Positions 1 through 15,085 are shown, counted from the first letter of the stretch. The stretch is DNA of 64,000 bases from Scylla paramamosain (GCF_035594125.1 NC_087166.1:16950766-17014765); one strand, 5' to 3'. Made by a program: numbers and translations. The notes: generated from the sequence alone by a model not told the origin.

Positions 1-690
<690 letters not shown>

Positions 691-3133
691 TTTGGTGCCT
701 AACAGGCTCAAAAACACTGAAAAGTCATGTTTCTGGTATTGTCGTTTAATTTTTCATGTAGAGTTTTTTTTCTTGTGTTTTTTTTTTTGCGCTTTCATAC
801 CTAAAAATATGGAAAATATTCAAAGCACACGTTTTTGGTAATGTTCTTTTGTTCCTCCATTCAGAATTTTAGAGTTTTGGTACTTAAGAAGTTAAAAAAC
901 ACTAACAATACATGTTTTCTTAATGTCCTTTCGTCTCACCATATAGGGTGTTTTCCATGCATTTAGGCGCTTTATAACATAACAACTGAAAAAAATATAA
1001 ATAAATAAATAAGAAGACGTTCATGGTCATGTTCTGTTTTTCTAAAAAAAAAAAAATACCATTTACGCGTTTTACCGTTTTGGTAGTTCAGAAACACTTG
1101 TAATACATAATATTTGTAACACTTGTGCATAAGCCGAAAATACTCGCTTTTTGGAATGTGTTTTTCTATTCCAATATAAAGTGTTTTCCATGCATTTTAG
1201 CGTTTTGGTGCCTTAGAGACTCAAAAACACTTAAAAGACGTGTTTCTTTTAATATCGTTTCGTTTCTCACATAGGGTGGTAGTTTGCATGAATTTCGGCG
1301 TTTTTCTACGTAAGAAGCTCAAAATACTGAATATTTGTGTTATTCTGTTTTGCCATGAAGTGTGTCTTGTAATCGTTTTAGCATTTGGTACGTAAGAAGC
1401 TAAAAAAAAAAAAAAAACACTTAAAAAGCAAGTTTTTGGTAATGTTATGTATTCCAGTATAGAGTGTTTTCCATGTATTTTAGCGTTTTAATGTCTAAAA
1501 CGTTGAAAAACACTGTAAAAGTACGTTTCAGGTAATGTCGATTAATTTTTCTATAAAAAAACTACTTTGCGTGCATTTTGGCGTTTTGATACCTAACAAT
1601 GTGAAAAACACTGAAAAAAAAACACGTTTTTTGTAATGTTTCTACATGTAGAGTGCTCTTCACGCGAATTACAGTTTAGTTACTTAAGGTCAGTAACACT
1701 CATAATACACGCGTCTGTTAATTACGTTTTTTTTTCTTTTTTATACCATATAGGGTATTATGCATACATTTTGCCGCTTTTGTATCTAATAAGCTCAAAA
1801 ATACTCAAAATGAACATTTTTGGTAAAGTTATTGTTTTTCCATAAAAGTGTACTTTTTATGCGTTTTAGTATTTTGATACATAAGAAGCCCTTAAACTAT
1901 GATAAAACACTTTTCTGGAAATATTTTGTATTCCAATATAGGGTGCTTTCCATGGATTTTATTGTTTTGTTGCTTAAAACAATGAAAAAAAAAAAACTGA
2001 ATATGTACGTTTTTGCTTATTGTTTTGACATGTTCTGTAGTCGTTTTAGCGTTTTGGTACAAAAAGATACTCCTCTTGTAATGTTTCGCTTCTCCATATA
2101 CAGTGTTCTGCATGTATTTTGGGTTTTTTGTACATAACAATGTGAAAAAAAAAATACATGTTTTTTTGGTAATAGTGTTCTATTCCTCCATACAGAATAC
2201 TATTCACGCGTTTTCGACTCTTGTTATATAAGAATCTCAAAAACACTCGTAATACACGTATCTGATGATATCTTTTATTTCATCACGATGTGTAATTTGT
2301 ATGCATTTTCGCGTTTCTCTCCCTAATAAGTTAAAAAATACTGAAAACACACATTTTTGCTGATGTTATTGCTTCCTAATAAAGACTCTTTTGCATGCGT
2401 TTTATTGTTTGATACGTAAGAAGCTCAAAAACACTCAAAACACACGTTCCTGGTAATATAATTTCGTTTCCCCTTTATAGGGCTTTGCATGAATTTTGAC
2501 ATTTTGGCATCTATCAATGTGATAAAGAAAAAAAACTCAAAATAAATGTTTTTAATGATGTTCTGTTTCTTCATATAAAGTGCTATTCACGCGTTTTATA
2601 GTTTCGCTATCTAAGAGGCTCAAAAGCACCCATACTACACGTTTCTCGTGATGTCCTTTTGTTTCCCGTTATAGGGTACTTTGCATGCACATGGTGTTTT
2701 AGTACCTAACTATGTGAGAAAAAAGAATCGTTTGTAGTAGATTTTGTTTTGTTTCTCCCTATTAAGTGCTATACACGCGTTTTAGCTTTTTGGTACCAAA
2801 GAAATTAAGAAACACGTTTCTTATAATATCGGTTTATTTCCTATATAGGGTTGTTTGCATGCTTTTAAACTTTTAAAGCATGCTTTTGCATGCTTTAAAA
2901 AGTTGAAAAATACCGCTTTGTTTCCCTGTATAGAATGCTACGCATGCATTTTAACGTTTTAGTACTTAACAATGTGAAAAGAAAAATCTCAAAATACACC
3001 TTTTTTGTAATGTTGTTCTGGTTTTCAATATAGAGTGATATTCAAGCGTTTTGGCGTTTTGGTACCTAAGCAGTTCAGAAACACTCATTATGCACGTCTC
3101 TCATGATATCTTTTCGTTTCCCTATATAGAGTT
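691..3133 (-). repeat. Satellite array, R orientation
   Basis: About 25 monomers read in reverse: TTTTAGCGTTTTGGTACC, CCATATAGGGTG, AATGTTGTTCTG, AAAAACACTCAAAA. Spacing between successive GGTACC-type words stays near 90-100 bp. Copies are well diverged, and A/T homopolymer runs of 8-13 bases are common. No open frame looks like a protein. The segment ends in the tight palindrome centred at 3135. Confidence 0.85.
2868..2904. repeat. Short hairpin, 16-17 bp arms, 4-base loop
   Basis: AACTTTTAAAGCATGC (2868-2883) is followed by TTTT and then its complement GCATGCTTTAAAAAGTT (2888-2904), with one extra A. The monomer consensus at this place has only one GCATGC, so this looks like a local fold-back duplication. 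It lies just outside the larger palindrome that begins at 2909. Confidence 0.8.
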
Positions 3134-3360
3134 TTAACCACTATATATGGGGAAACGAAAAGACATTATGAGAGACGTGCATAATGAGTGTTTCTGAGCT
3201 GCTTAGGTACCAAAAGGCGAAAACACTCGAATATCACTCTGTATTCAAAACCTGAACAACATTACAAAAAAGGTGTATTTTGAATTTTTTTTCACGTAGT
3301 TAAATATCAAAACGTTAAAATGCATGTGAAGTATTCTATAAAGGAAACAAAGTGGCATTT
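2909..3360. repeat. Tight palindrome, arms about 220 bp, 11-base spacer
   Basis: The left arm 2909-3129 (from AATACCGCTTTG to CCTATATAG) is the reverse complement of 3141-3360 (from CTATATATGG to AAAGTGGCATT). Matching landmarks include GCACGTCTCTCATGA against the complement of TCATGAGAGACGTGC-type sequence, and GGTACCTAAGCAG against CTGCTTAGGTACC. By eye the arms are about 90% alike. The array reads R before and R after, so the right arm is a small inserted F island. The short spacer would allow cruciform extrusion. Confidence 0.93.
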
Positions 3361-4669
3361 CGTTTTTGGTAAATTTTTTCTGCGTCTTCAAATCATTTGC
3401 GTTGTATGCATTTAGGTGTTTTGTTACTTAACAAGGTAAAAAAAAAAAAAACTCACGATTTTCGTAAAGTTCTGTATCCGTATAGTTTTTTTTTTTTTCC
3501 ACGCGTTTTAGTGTTTTGGTACCTAAGAAGCTCAGAAATACTCATTATACATATTTCTTGTAATATCATTTCGTTTCCACATCATAGAGTACTTTGCATG
3601 TATTTTGGTGTTTTCTACGTAAGAAATAAAAAAAAAACACCCACAATCCACAATTTCGGTAATGTTATTCCGTTTGTCCATAAATGGTGTTTTGCATGCG
3701 TTTGAGCGTTTTGGTATGGAAGAAGCTTAAAAACATCTAAGATGCGTTTTTGTTAATATTGATTTGTATCCCCATTTAGGGTGTTCTCCGTGCTTTTTTA
3801 ACGTTTTCGTGCATCACATTCTCAAAAACACTCAAAAGACACGCTTCTGGTTGTTATTTCCCCATATTGAGTGTTTTCCACGCATTTTTGGCGTTTTGGT
3901 TACTGACAGTGTGAAATACTCTCAAAATACACGTTTTTTTTTTTTTAATGTTCTGTTTCTCCATATTAAATGCTATTCACGCGTTTTAACATTTTTGTCC
4001 TGAAGAGTCTAAACAGAAACACTCATAATACACTTTTATAATAATATCGTTTTGTTTAATCATATAGAGTACTTTGCATGCATTTTTACTTTTATGTTCC
4101 TAAAAGGTAAAAAAAAAAATCTCAAAATACACATTTTTGGTAATGTTATTCAGTTTTCATTAGAAAGTTTTGCATGCATGCATGCATTTTGGTACATAAG
4201 AAGCTCCTAAACACTCCAAAGACACTTTTTTTCGGTAATGTTATTTTATGTTTCCATATAGGGTGGTTACCATGTTTTTTTTTAATGTTTTGATATCTAA
4301 CACGCTCAAAAACACTCAAATGACACGTTTCGAGTGATGTAATTTCGTTTCACCATATAGAGTGCTTTGCATGCATTTTGGGGGTTTGGTACGTAATAAA
4401 GTGAAAAAAAAACATTCAAAATAAACCTTTTTAGTAAAGTTGTTCTATTTCTCCATATTAAGTGCCATTCACGTGTTTTCGAGTTTTGGTACCTAAGAAT
4501 CTCAAAAAAAAAAGGCGTTTTTGGTCATTTTTTTTTCACATATATAAAGCTTTTTTTTTTTTTTTTTTTTTACTTTTCAGCGTTTTTGTTCATAGTACCC
4601 TCATAAGCACACAAAAGACACGTTTGTGGAAATCTTCGTTACTTTCCCTGTGCAGGGTGCTTTGCGTGG

Positions 4670-5270
4670 ATTTTGGCGCGTTGGTACCTTACAATTTGAA
4701 ATACACTCAAAATCCACGTTTCTGATAAAGTTATCCTATATTTCCATTTAGATTTCTACTTATGAATTTTCTAGTCTTGGAATCTAACAAGCTGAAAAAA
4801 AAACCAAACTCGTAATACGCGTTCCTCGTAATGTTGTACTTTCCATGCATGTTTTGCTTTTTTGTATGTAAGAAGCACAGAAACAATCAAATTACAATCA
4901 AATTACTTGTTTTTGGTAATGTTATTTTCTCTACATAAAGAGTGTTTTGCATGTGTTATTAACGTTTTGGTACGTAAGTACTGAAAACACTTAAAAGACA
5001 GGTTTTTTTTTTTGTAAACAAGTTTTGTTTCCACCAAAGAGAGTTTCCATCCTTTTTACACGCTCAGAAATACTCAAAAGACACGCTTCTGGAAATGTTG
5101 TTTCTTTCCCCATATATGTTGTTTCATATACATTTTCGCGTTTCAATACCTAATAATGAAAAATACACGCAAAATACACGTTTTTGATAAGGTTGTTCTT
5201 TTTCTGCAAATTGAGTGGTGTTAATGCGTTTTAGCGTTTTGGTACCTAAGAAGCTTAAAAACACTCATAG
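4670..5270. other. 601-bp block present here, absent from both related copies
   Basis: In this arm GGTGCTTTGCGTG (to 4669) and TACGTTCATCGTAATG (from 5271) are separated by 601 bp of ordinary R-orientation monomers. In the partner arm the corresponding sequences abut at about 9932, and they also abut in the giant-palindrome copy near 60372. Either the 601 bp were lost once before the giant palindrome formed, or were gained here. Sequence alone does not fix the direction. Confidence 0.75.
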
Positions 5271-5681
5271 TACGTTCATCGTAATGTCTTTTCGTTTCTG
5301 CATCTAGTTTACTTTGCATGTATTTTTTGTTTTTGTGTGTACAAAGCTCAAAAATGTGCAAAATAGTTATCTTCGGTAATGTTATTCTGTTTCTCCGTAA
5401 AGTGTTTCTTGCATGTGTTTTCATAGATAATGAGTTCAAAACCCTTAAAAGACACGTTTTTAGTAATGTTGTTTTTGAATTTCTATATAGGGTGATTTCA
5501 AAGTTTTTTTTTTTCGTGCCTACCACGATAAAAAAAAAAACACTCAAAACACACGTTTCTGGTACTGTTATTTAATTTCCCCATATAGGGGGCTTTGCAT
5601 GCATTTTTGCCATTTAGGTACCTAATAATGTGAAAACACCTCAATGTACATATTTGTTGGAAATGTTATACTGTTCCTCGA

Positions 5682-6067
<386 letters not shown>

Positions 6068-6132
<65 letters not shown>
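6068..6132. repeat. (TA)n microsatellite, 65 bp, right of SINE
   Basis: Pure TA run between the SINE poly(A) tail and the resumed array (TTGCTCTTCTTGCG). Together with 5686-5842 it probably formed one tract before the SINE inserted. Confidence 0.95.
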
Positions 6133-6134
<2 letters not shown>

Positions 6135-7453
6135 CTCTTCTTGCGTTTTATCATTCTGGTGGCTAAGAAATTCGATAACTCTCATAATATATATTTCGTG
6201 TAATACCTTTTTCTTTTTTTTTTCCGGATATCGACTACTTTCTAAACATTTTGACATTTTCCTTTGTAGCAAGCTCAAAAACACTCAAAATACACGTTTT
6301 TGGTACAGTTATAATGTTTCTCCATAAAGATTTTTTTGGATGCGTTTTAGCGTTTTCCTACGTAAGTTGCCCAAAAACACTGAAAAGAGACGTTTTTGTT
6401 AATATTATTTTGTTTACGAATATAGGGTGCTTTCCATGCTTTATATCAAAACATTCAAAACACTTATTTTTTTGGCAATGATATTTTTTTTTTTGTAAAG
6501 GATGTTTTCCAATTTTTTTTCTGGTAATGTCGTTTCGTTTCCCCATTTAGATGATTTGGATGCATTTTTGGCGGTTTGGTACATAGTAATGTGAAAGTCA
6601 CGCAAAATACGAAGTTTTTTGGTATTGTTCTTTTTCTCGATATATTCATGCGTTTTAACATTTTTGGTACCTTAGAAGGACAAAAAAATCTCATAATACA
6701 CGTTTCTTATAATGTTTTTCTTTTTTTGTTTTGACATTTTTTACTACGTAACAAAATAAAAATCCAACAAAATAACAGTGTATGGTGAAATAATACTGTT
6801 TTTCCATGAAGGGTTTTTTTAGTGTTTTGGTACTTAAGTAACTCAAAAACACTGAAGAAAGGTTTTTGTTGATATTATTATCTATTTATTTATTTTTTAC
6901 AAATATTGGTTGCTTTCCATTCTTTTTATCATATTGGTGCCTGCACGCTCACAAACACTAAAAAGATACGTTTCTGGAAATCTCATTTCCTTTCCCCCTA
7001 TGAGGTGATTTGCATTTATTTTCGAGTTTTGTTACCTAACAATGGGAAATACACTCCAAATGTAGGTTTTTTTGTAATGTTATGTTTTCTAAATAGAGTA
7101 GTATTAACGTTTTTTACCGTTTTTGTAAGTGCGAAGCTCAGAAAAAACTCATAATATGCGTTTTTCGTAATGTTATTTTGTTTCCCCATACATATTATTT
7201 TACGAGTATTTTAAGGTTTTACTACGTAACAAGCTCAATAACGCTCAAAATCCTTTTTTTTTTGGGGGGGGGGGCAATGTTATTCTATTTCTCCAGAAAT
7301 TGTGTTTTGTATCTGATAAGCTCAAAAACACTCTCTCTCTCTTAACGTCCTTTCGTTTCCCAATATAGTGTATTTTGCATTTTTTTTTCTCATTTTTGTA
7401 CGTAACAAGCTTAAAAACAATCAAAATACTTATTTTTTTCCATAAAAGGTGTT

Positions 7454-7568
<115 letters not shown>

Positions 7569-8599
7569 TATATTATATCTCCATATATGAAAATACAAAA
7601 AATAACAATACGAAAAAAAGTGTTTTTAAGTGTTTTTGATCTTCTTACATACCAATAAGATAAAACGCATGTAAAACCTTTTTTTTGGAAAAAAAACAAT
7701 AACTACCAAAAAATAAGTTCTTTGTTTCTTAGCCTTAATCCTTGGAAAGTATACTATTTGGTGAAACGAAAGGACATGACAAGGAACGAGTATTATTAAT
7801 GTTTTTGAGCTTCTTTGTACCAAAATGCGAAAACGCATAAATAGCACTCTTTGGCGAAACCGGAAAAACACCCAAAACCTGTATTTTTTCACACAATGTT
7901 AGGTACCAAAACGATAAAATACATTCAAAGCACCCTATCTAGGGAAACGAATCGAGATTTCCAGAAACGTGTCTGTTGAGTGTTAATGAGCGTGCTAGAC
8001 ACTGAAACGATAAAAAAAAAAAAAAAAAAAACATAGAAAGCACCCTATATGAGAAAAGAAAACAATATTACCAAAAACGTCTCTTTCAGTGTTTTGAGTT
8101 ACTTGCGTATCATAAACGCTAAACCCCTGCATGCAAAACACACTTTATGGAGAAACGGAAAAGCATTAATAAAAACAAGTATTTTGAGTGTTTTTGTGCT
8201 TGTTGCGTTGTAAACGCCAAAATGCATGGAAAGTATACTATATGGGGAAAAGAAAAGATATTACAAGTGTATTATGAGTGTTTTTGAGCTACATAATCAT
8301 CAAAACACCAAAACGGATGAATAGATATCTAAATGGAGAAAGGATATTACCAAAAACGTGTATTTTTTTTTTTTACATTGTTATGTACAAAAACACACAC
8401 AAAAAAAATCATGCAAAATCAAATTATATGAGGAAAAGAAACGAGAACTCCAGAAACATATCTTTTGAATGTTTATGGGCGTGCTAGCACCAAAAAGCTA
8501 AAAAAAAAAAAAAAAACACATATAATACACTTTATATGTGACGTGTCTTTTGAGTGTTTTGAATTTCTTACGTACCAAAACGCTAAAACGGATACAATT

Positions 8600-10075
8600 T
8601 ATGGAGAAATAGAATGACGTTACCAAAAAACAATGATATAGAGCGTTATTGAGCTTGTTAAGCAGTAAAACCTTAAAATACTAGTAAAATAATATGTATG
8701 GGGAAACAAAATGACATTACGAGAAACATGTATTATGAGTTTTTTTTTTTTTTTTTGAGCTCCGTATTTACCAAAACGCTAAAACTCGTTAATACCAGTC
8801 TATATGAAAAAAAAAAACATAACATTATGAAAAACGTATATTTTGAATGTATTTCCTATTGTTAGGTAGCAAAACTAAAAAAATAAATGCAAATCACCTC
8901 ATACAGAGAAAAGAAACGAGATTTCCAGAAATGTGTCTTTTCAGTGTTTATGAGCGTGCTAGGCATCAAAATGATAAAAAGAATCGAAAACATCCAATAC
9001 TGGTAAAAAAAAAAAAAAAGATATTACCAAAACCATTCTTTAGTGTTTTTGAGCTACTTTAGTGTTTTTGAGCAAATCATTCATATGGGAAACGAAACGA
9101 CATTACCAGAAACACTAAAACAAATGCAAAACACCCTTTTCGAAGAAACAGAATAAAATTGCCAAAAAAAACAAGTGTTTTGGGTGTTTTTGAGCTTGTT
9201 ATAAATTATATAAAAGCATTATATAAAACCACCCTAGATTCGTTAACAAAATAATATTACCAAAGACGTCTCTTTTCAGTGTTTTTAAGCTTCTTACGTA
9301 GTAAAACGCTGAAACACATCCAAAAAATCTTTATGGAGAAACTGTGTAACTGTGCCAAAAACATACATTTTCAGTGTTTTTGCTACATAGGGAAATGTCA
9401 AGATGTATAGAAAGTAATTTATATCATGAAATAAAAAAACATTACAAGAAATATACATTATGAGAGTTTTCGAACTTCTCAGCTAGAAAAATGCCAAAAC
9501 GCATGAAAAGCACTCTATATCAAGAAACAAAACAGCATTACCAAAAAAATATGTATTTTGAGGTATTTTCATATCATAAAGTATTTAAACGGCAAAATCC
9601 ATGCAAAGTCCCTAATATGGGGACACAAAATGACATTACCAGAAACATGCCTTGAGTGTTTTTCATCGTGGTAGGCACGAAATCGCTAAAAAAAAAAAAA
9701 AATGGAAATCTCCCTATATGAAAATACAAAAACAACATTACTAAAAACGTGTCTTTTAAGAGTTTTGAACTTATTATCTATGAAGGCACATGCAAAATAC
9801 ACTTTACGGAGAAACAGAATAACTACCAAAAACATGTAATTTGCGTATTTTTGAGCTTGTTACTTACAAAAGCAACAAAATACATGCAAAGTACTCTATA
9901 AGCAGAAACGAAAAGACATTACGATAAACGTACACGCAAAGCACCCTACATGGGTAAAGTAATGAAGATTTCCAGAAAGGTGTCAGTTGTGTTTGTGAGG
10001 GTGCTATGCACCGAAACGCTAAATTTATAAAAGCACTATATATGTGAAAAAAAGAATTACCAAAACGTCTGTTTT
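8600..10075 (+). repeat. Nested inverted repeat, right arm
   Basis: Diverged reverse complement of 4530-7303, separated from it by about 1.3 kb that contains the (TA)n orientation switch. It has no SINE, giving an empty site near 9500-9530 (AAGCACTCTATATCAAG). It has a further near-identical inverted copy in the right giant arm at about 60230-61960. Between about 9760 and 10025 I found one difference in roughly 265 bp from that copy. Confidence 0.85.
9037..9075. other. Deletion scar, about 290 bp missing
   Basis: CTTTAGTGTTTTTGAGC occurs twice with three bases between (9037-9073), then the text jumps to AAATCATTCATATGGG. In the right giant arm the matching flanks are about 290 bp apart (about 61228-61520), and the nested left arm (about 6545-6820) also has that sequence. 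The left giant arm therefore lost it, and the junction carries a short duplicated filler. Confidence 0.82.
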
Positions 10076-13000
10076 CAAGTTTTCTAGCTACTTACGTATG
10101 ACACATAAAAAACATTACAAATAACAAGTATTTTGAGTGTTTTTGAGTTTCTTCCCTATAAAATTCCAAAATGTATGCAAAGTATCCTACATGAATAAAA
10201 AAAAAAATATCACAAGAAAATTATATTATAAGTGTTTTTTGAGAGTCTTAGGTACCATTACGCTAAAAAAAACATGAATATATGGAGAAACAGAACATTA
10301 CCAAAAAAATTTGTATTTTGAGTGTATTTCACAGTTAGGTGCGAAAATGCATAAAAAAACACCCTATATGGGGAAATGCAACGAGATTTCCAGAAACAGG
10401 TGTATTTGAATGTTTATAAGCGTGCTAGGCACAAAGACGATAAAAAAAGAAATCGAAAGCACCCAATATGGGAAAATAGAACAATATTACCAAAAGGCAT
10501 AAACGCATGAATTGCATAGAACAACATTTTTAACAACATGTATTTTGATTTTTTTCACATTATTAGATACCAAAATTTAAAAAAAAATATGCAAAGCACT
10601 CTATATGGGTAAATGAAACGAAACTTTCAGAAAAGTGTCTTTTAAGTGTTTATGAGCATGTAGAACCCACAAACGCTAAAATGCATGGATATCATCTTAT
10701 AACAACAATGACAAATGTGTCTTTTCAGTGTTTTTTTTTTTTTACTTATTACGTATATGAAGGCTAAAACGCATGGAAAACATCCTGTTTGAAAAAAGAA
10801 AATGAATAGCATTACAAAAAAAAACAAGTATTTTGCTTTTTGAACTTGTTACGTACAAACACACCAAAATGCATGCAAAATACCATATATAAAGAAGTAA
10901 AAAGACATTACCAGAGCAGTGTATAATGAGTTTTTTTGAGCTTCTTAGGTACCAAAGCTATAAAGCGAATGAATCGTACTTTATAAGGAGAAAGAGAGCG
11001 AATAATAAAAAAAAACGTGTATTTTGTGAGTATTTTACATTGTTAGGTACCAAAACAACAAAATGCATGAAAAAAAAATATTTTCAGGAAAAGAAACAAA
11101 ATTATTATAAACGTGCCTTTTGAGTATTTCTTGTGAATGTTAGGCACCATAACGCTAAAAAAAAACATGTAAAGGAATACAAAACAACTACGAACAGTTA
11201 TCTTTTGAGTGTTTTTTGAACTTCTTACGTACTAAAACATTAAAATGCATGCAAAACAACCTTTACGGAGAAACAGAATAACATTACTAAAAATAAGTAT
11301 TTTTTTTGTTTTCTTCCAGCTTCTTATGTACAAAAACACCAAAGTGAATGAAAAATACCCTATATGGGCAAACGAAACTACATTATCCGAAACTTGTCTT
11401 ATAACTTTTTTTCAGAGAGTTAAGTACCAAATCGCTGAAAAGCATGAAGAATCAGACGACCTAACCAAAAAACGTCTTTTTTTGAATGCATTTCACATTG
11501 TTAGACGCTATAACGCCAAAATAGATGCAAAGAAACATGACAGGGGAAAGAAGACGTTTCTAGAAGACATTTCTAGAAACGTGTCGTTTAGGTTTTATGA
11601 GCGTGTTAGGCACCAAAACGCTAAAATCATTTAAAGCACCATATATACGAGAAATAAAATAGCAATCTAAAAAACTTGTCTTTTGAGTGTTTTTGAGCTA
11701 CTTGCGTAAGAAAACGCTTAAACGCATGTAAAACGCTCTTCATGGAATAACACATTAACATTTCCAATAACAAGTATTTAATGTTTTTTTTTTTTTTTAG
11801 AATGTTACGTACAAAAAACGTCAAAGTGCATGGAAAGTACTCTATATAGCGAAACGAAAAGACATTACAAGAAACGTGTATTAAGAGTGTTTTTAAGCTT
11901 CTTAGGTACCAAAACGCTTAAACTTACAAATACCTTTCTATATGGAGAAAAATAATAATATTACCCCCCCCCACAAAATAGTATTTTCATTATATTTCAC
12001 AATGTTAAATTCCAAAACGTGAAAATGCACGCAAAGCACCCTATAGATGGAAAGGGGACAAGATTTTTAGAAACGTGTCTGTTAACTGTTTCTGAGTGTG
12101 CTAAGCACAAAAAAAAAAAAAGTAAAAAAGCATGGAAAGCACCCTATACTTGAAAATCAACCGACATTACCAAAAAGTCTCGTTTCAGTGTTTTCAAGCT
12201 ACTTAAGTACTAAAACGCTAAAACGCATAAAAAAAACATATTTTATGAAGGAACACAATAACACAAACGGAAACAAATATTGTGAGTGTTTTAAAGCTTG
12301 TTACGTATTATATACGTATATATCACTTACTATAGAGAAACAGAACAACATTGCCAAAAAAGTCTCCTTTGTTTGTTTTTACATTGTTATGCACCAAAAC
12401 ACCAAAAAGCATACAAAGCACCCTATATGGAGAAACGAAAGAACATGACGAGAAACGTGTATCTTTAGAGTTTTTGAGCTTATTAGGTACCAAAACACTA
12501 AAAGGCATGAATAACACTCTATATGGAAAAGCAAATCAACATTACCAAAAACATGAATTTTGAGTGTATTCCACATTGTTAGGTATCAAATCGCAAAAAT
12601 GCAAACAAAGCACCCTATATATGGAAAGGAAACGAGATTTCCAGGAACACATCTTTTGAGTGTTTATGAGCGTTCTAGTCACCAAAACGCTAATGAGCAT
12701 GAAAAGAACCCTATGTGGGATAACAAAACATTACCAAAGATGTCTCTTTTCAGTGTTTGTTGAGCTGTTTACTTACAAAAAAGCTGAAACGCAAGGAAAA
12801 CACTTTTTATGGAGAAACAGAATAACGTTACCAAAAATATAAATATGGAGTGTTTTTGAGCTTGTTAGGTACAAAAACTATAAAATGCATTCCAAGTACC
12901 CTATATTGTAAAGCAAAACATAATTTACCAACGCGTGTATTATGAGTAGGTAAAAAAAAACGCTAAAACGACTGAATAGCATTCTATATGAAGAAATTGT

Positions 13001-15030
13001 AAAAAAGAAAAAAGAATAAAAAATGTGTTTTGAGTGTTTTCACATTGTTAGGTACCAAACCGCCAAAATATATACAAAACACTTTTATACAGAAACGAAT
13101 CGACATTACTTGAAACTTGCCTTTTCACTGTTACTTAGCGTTTTATGCACAAAACATGGAAAAACAATTGGAATATAAAACGAAATCACCAAAAACGTGT
13201 CCTGTGAGTATTTTTCATCTTCTTACGTACCATAACGCTAAAACACATGCAAAATACCCTTTGTGGGGAAACAGAATATCATTACCAAAAACTTACATAT
13301 TTATTGTTTTTGAGCTTCTTACGTAGGAAAGCGCCAAAATGCAAGCAGACACCTATATGTGAAACCAGACTTTATTACAAGACACGTATATTATAAGCGT
13401 TTCTGAATTACATCGATACCAAAACGTTAAAAAGCGTGAATATCACTTTCTATGGAGAAACACCACAACACTGCCAAAAATGTCTCCTTTGAGTGTTTTT
13501 ACTTTAGTATGCACCAAAACGAAAAAATGCACGCAAAACACCCAATATGGAGAAACGAAAGGACATAACGAGAAACGTTTATTATTAGAGTTTTTAAGAT
13601 TATTAGGTACGAAAACACTAAAATGCATGAATAACACTCTATATGAAGAAGCAATTCAACATTACCAAAAACTTGTATTTTGAGTGTATTCCACATTGTT
13701 AGGTATCAAATCGCAGAAATGCAAGTAAAGCACCCTATATATGGAAAGGAAACGAGATTTCTAAGAACACACCTTTTCAGTGTTTATGAGCGTTCTAGTC
13801 ACCAAAACACTAATGAGTATGGAAAGAACCCAATGTGGGAAAACAAAACATCACCAAAAATGTCTCTTTTCAGTGTTTTTTTTTTACCTGTTTACGTAAC
13901 AAACGTTCAAACACAAGGAAAACACTTGATGGAAAAACATAATAACATTACCAAAAATATACATTTGGAGTGTTTTTGACCTTGTTAGGTAAGAAAACGG
14001 GAAAATGCGTTCAAAATACCCTTTATGGTGAAACAAAACGTAATTAACAGACACGTGTATTATGACTAGGTAACAAAACGCTAAAACGGCTGAATAGCAT
14101 TCCAAATGAAGAAACTGAACAACATTACAAAAATATGTTTTGAGTGTTTCCACATTGTTAAAAAGCAAAACGCCAAAATATACGCAAAACACTTTTTTAG
14201 AGAAAGTAATTGACATTACTTGTAAATTGCCTTTTCAGTATTTCTCAGCGTTTTATGCACAAAACTAAAAATGAATGGAACACAATTGGAATATAAAACG
14301 AAATTACCAAAAACGTATTTTGTCAGTATTTTTTTATATTCTTACGTACCATAACGCTAAAACGCACGCAAAATACCGTTTATGGTGAAAAAGATTAAAA
14401 TTACCAAAAAACGTGCATATTTATTGTTTTTGAGCTTCTAACGTACAAAAACGCCAAAATGCACGCAAAGTCACCTATATAGGAAACCAAACTATATTAC
14501 AAGTCTCGTAAATTACAAGTGTTTCTGAACTACGTCGATACCAAAACACGTCAGTATCACTTCCTATGGAGAAACACAACAACATTGCCAAAAACGTCTC
14601 CTTTGAGTGTTTTTACATAGTTATGCACCAAAACGCCAAAATGCATGCAAAACACGCTATATGTACAAACGAAAGAACATGACGAGAAACATGTATTATT
14701 AGAGTTTTTGAGTTTATTAGGTACCTGAACACTAAAACATATAACACTCTATATGGTGAAGCAAATCAACATTACCAAAAACGTGTATTTTGAGTATATT
14801 CCACATTGTTAGGTATCAAATCGCAGAAATGCAAAACGCCAAAATGCATGCAAAACACCCTACATGGAGAAACAAAAGAACATTACGAGAAACGTGTATT
14901 ATTAGATTTTTTTTTGTGTATAATGTACCAAAACTCTAAAATACATGAATAACACTCTATATGGAGAAGCAAGTCAACATTACTAAAAACGTGTATTTTT
15001 AGTGCATTCCACATTGTTAGGTATCAAATC

Positions 15031-15085
15031 GCACAAATGCAAGCAAAGCTTGCATTTGTGCAAATATATGAAATATATTTGTGCA
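15031..15085. repeat. Double hairpin inside a monomer
   Basis: GCACAAATGCAAGC, loop AAA, then GCTTGCATTTGTGC (15031-15061) form a perfect 14-bp stem. It is followed directly by CAAATATA...TATATTTG (15061-15085). Other units have only CGCAAAAATGCAAGCAAAG here. It also occurs in the right arm at 55216-55270, so it predates the giant palindrome. Confidence 0.85.

Noticed and set aside
7264..7274. G-quadruplex or regulatory G-run (also C-runs at 11964 and 63602)
   Set aside because: A single homopolymer run of about 9-11 bases at monomer positions that otherwise vary. Simple slippage explains it.
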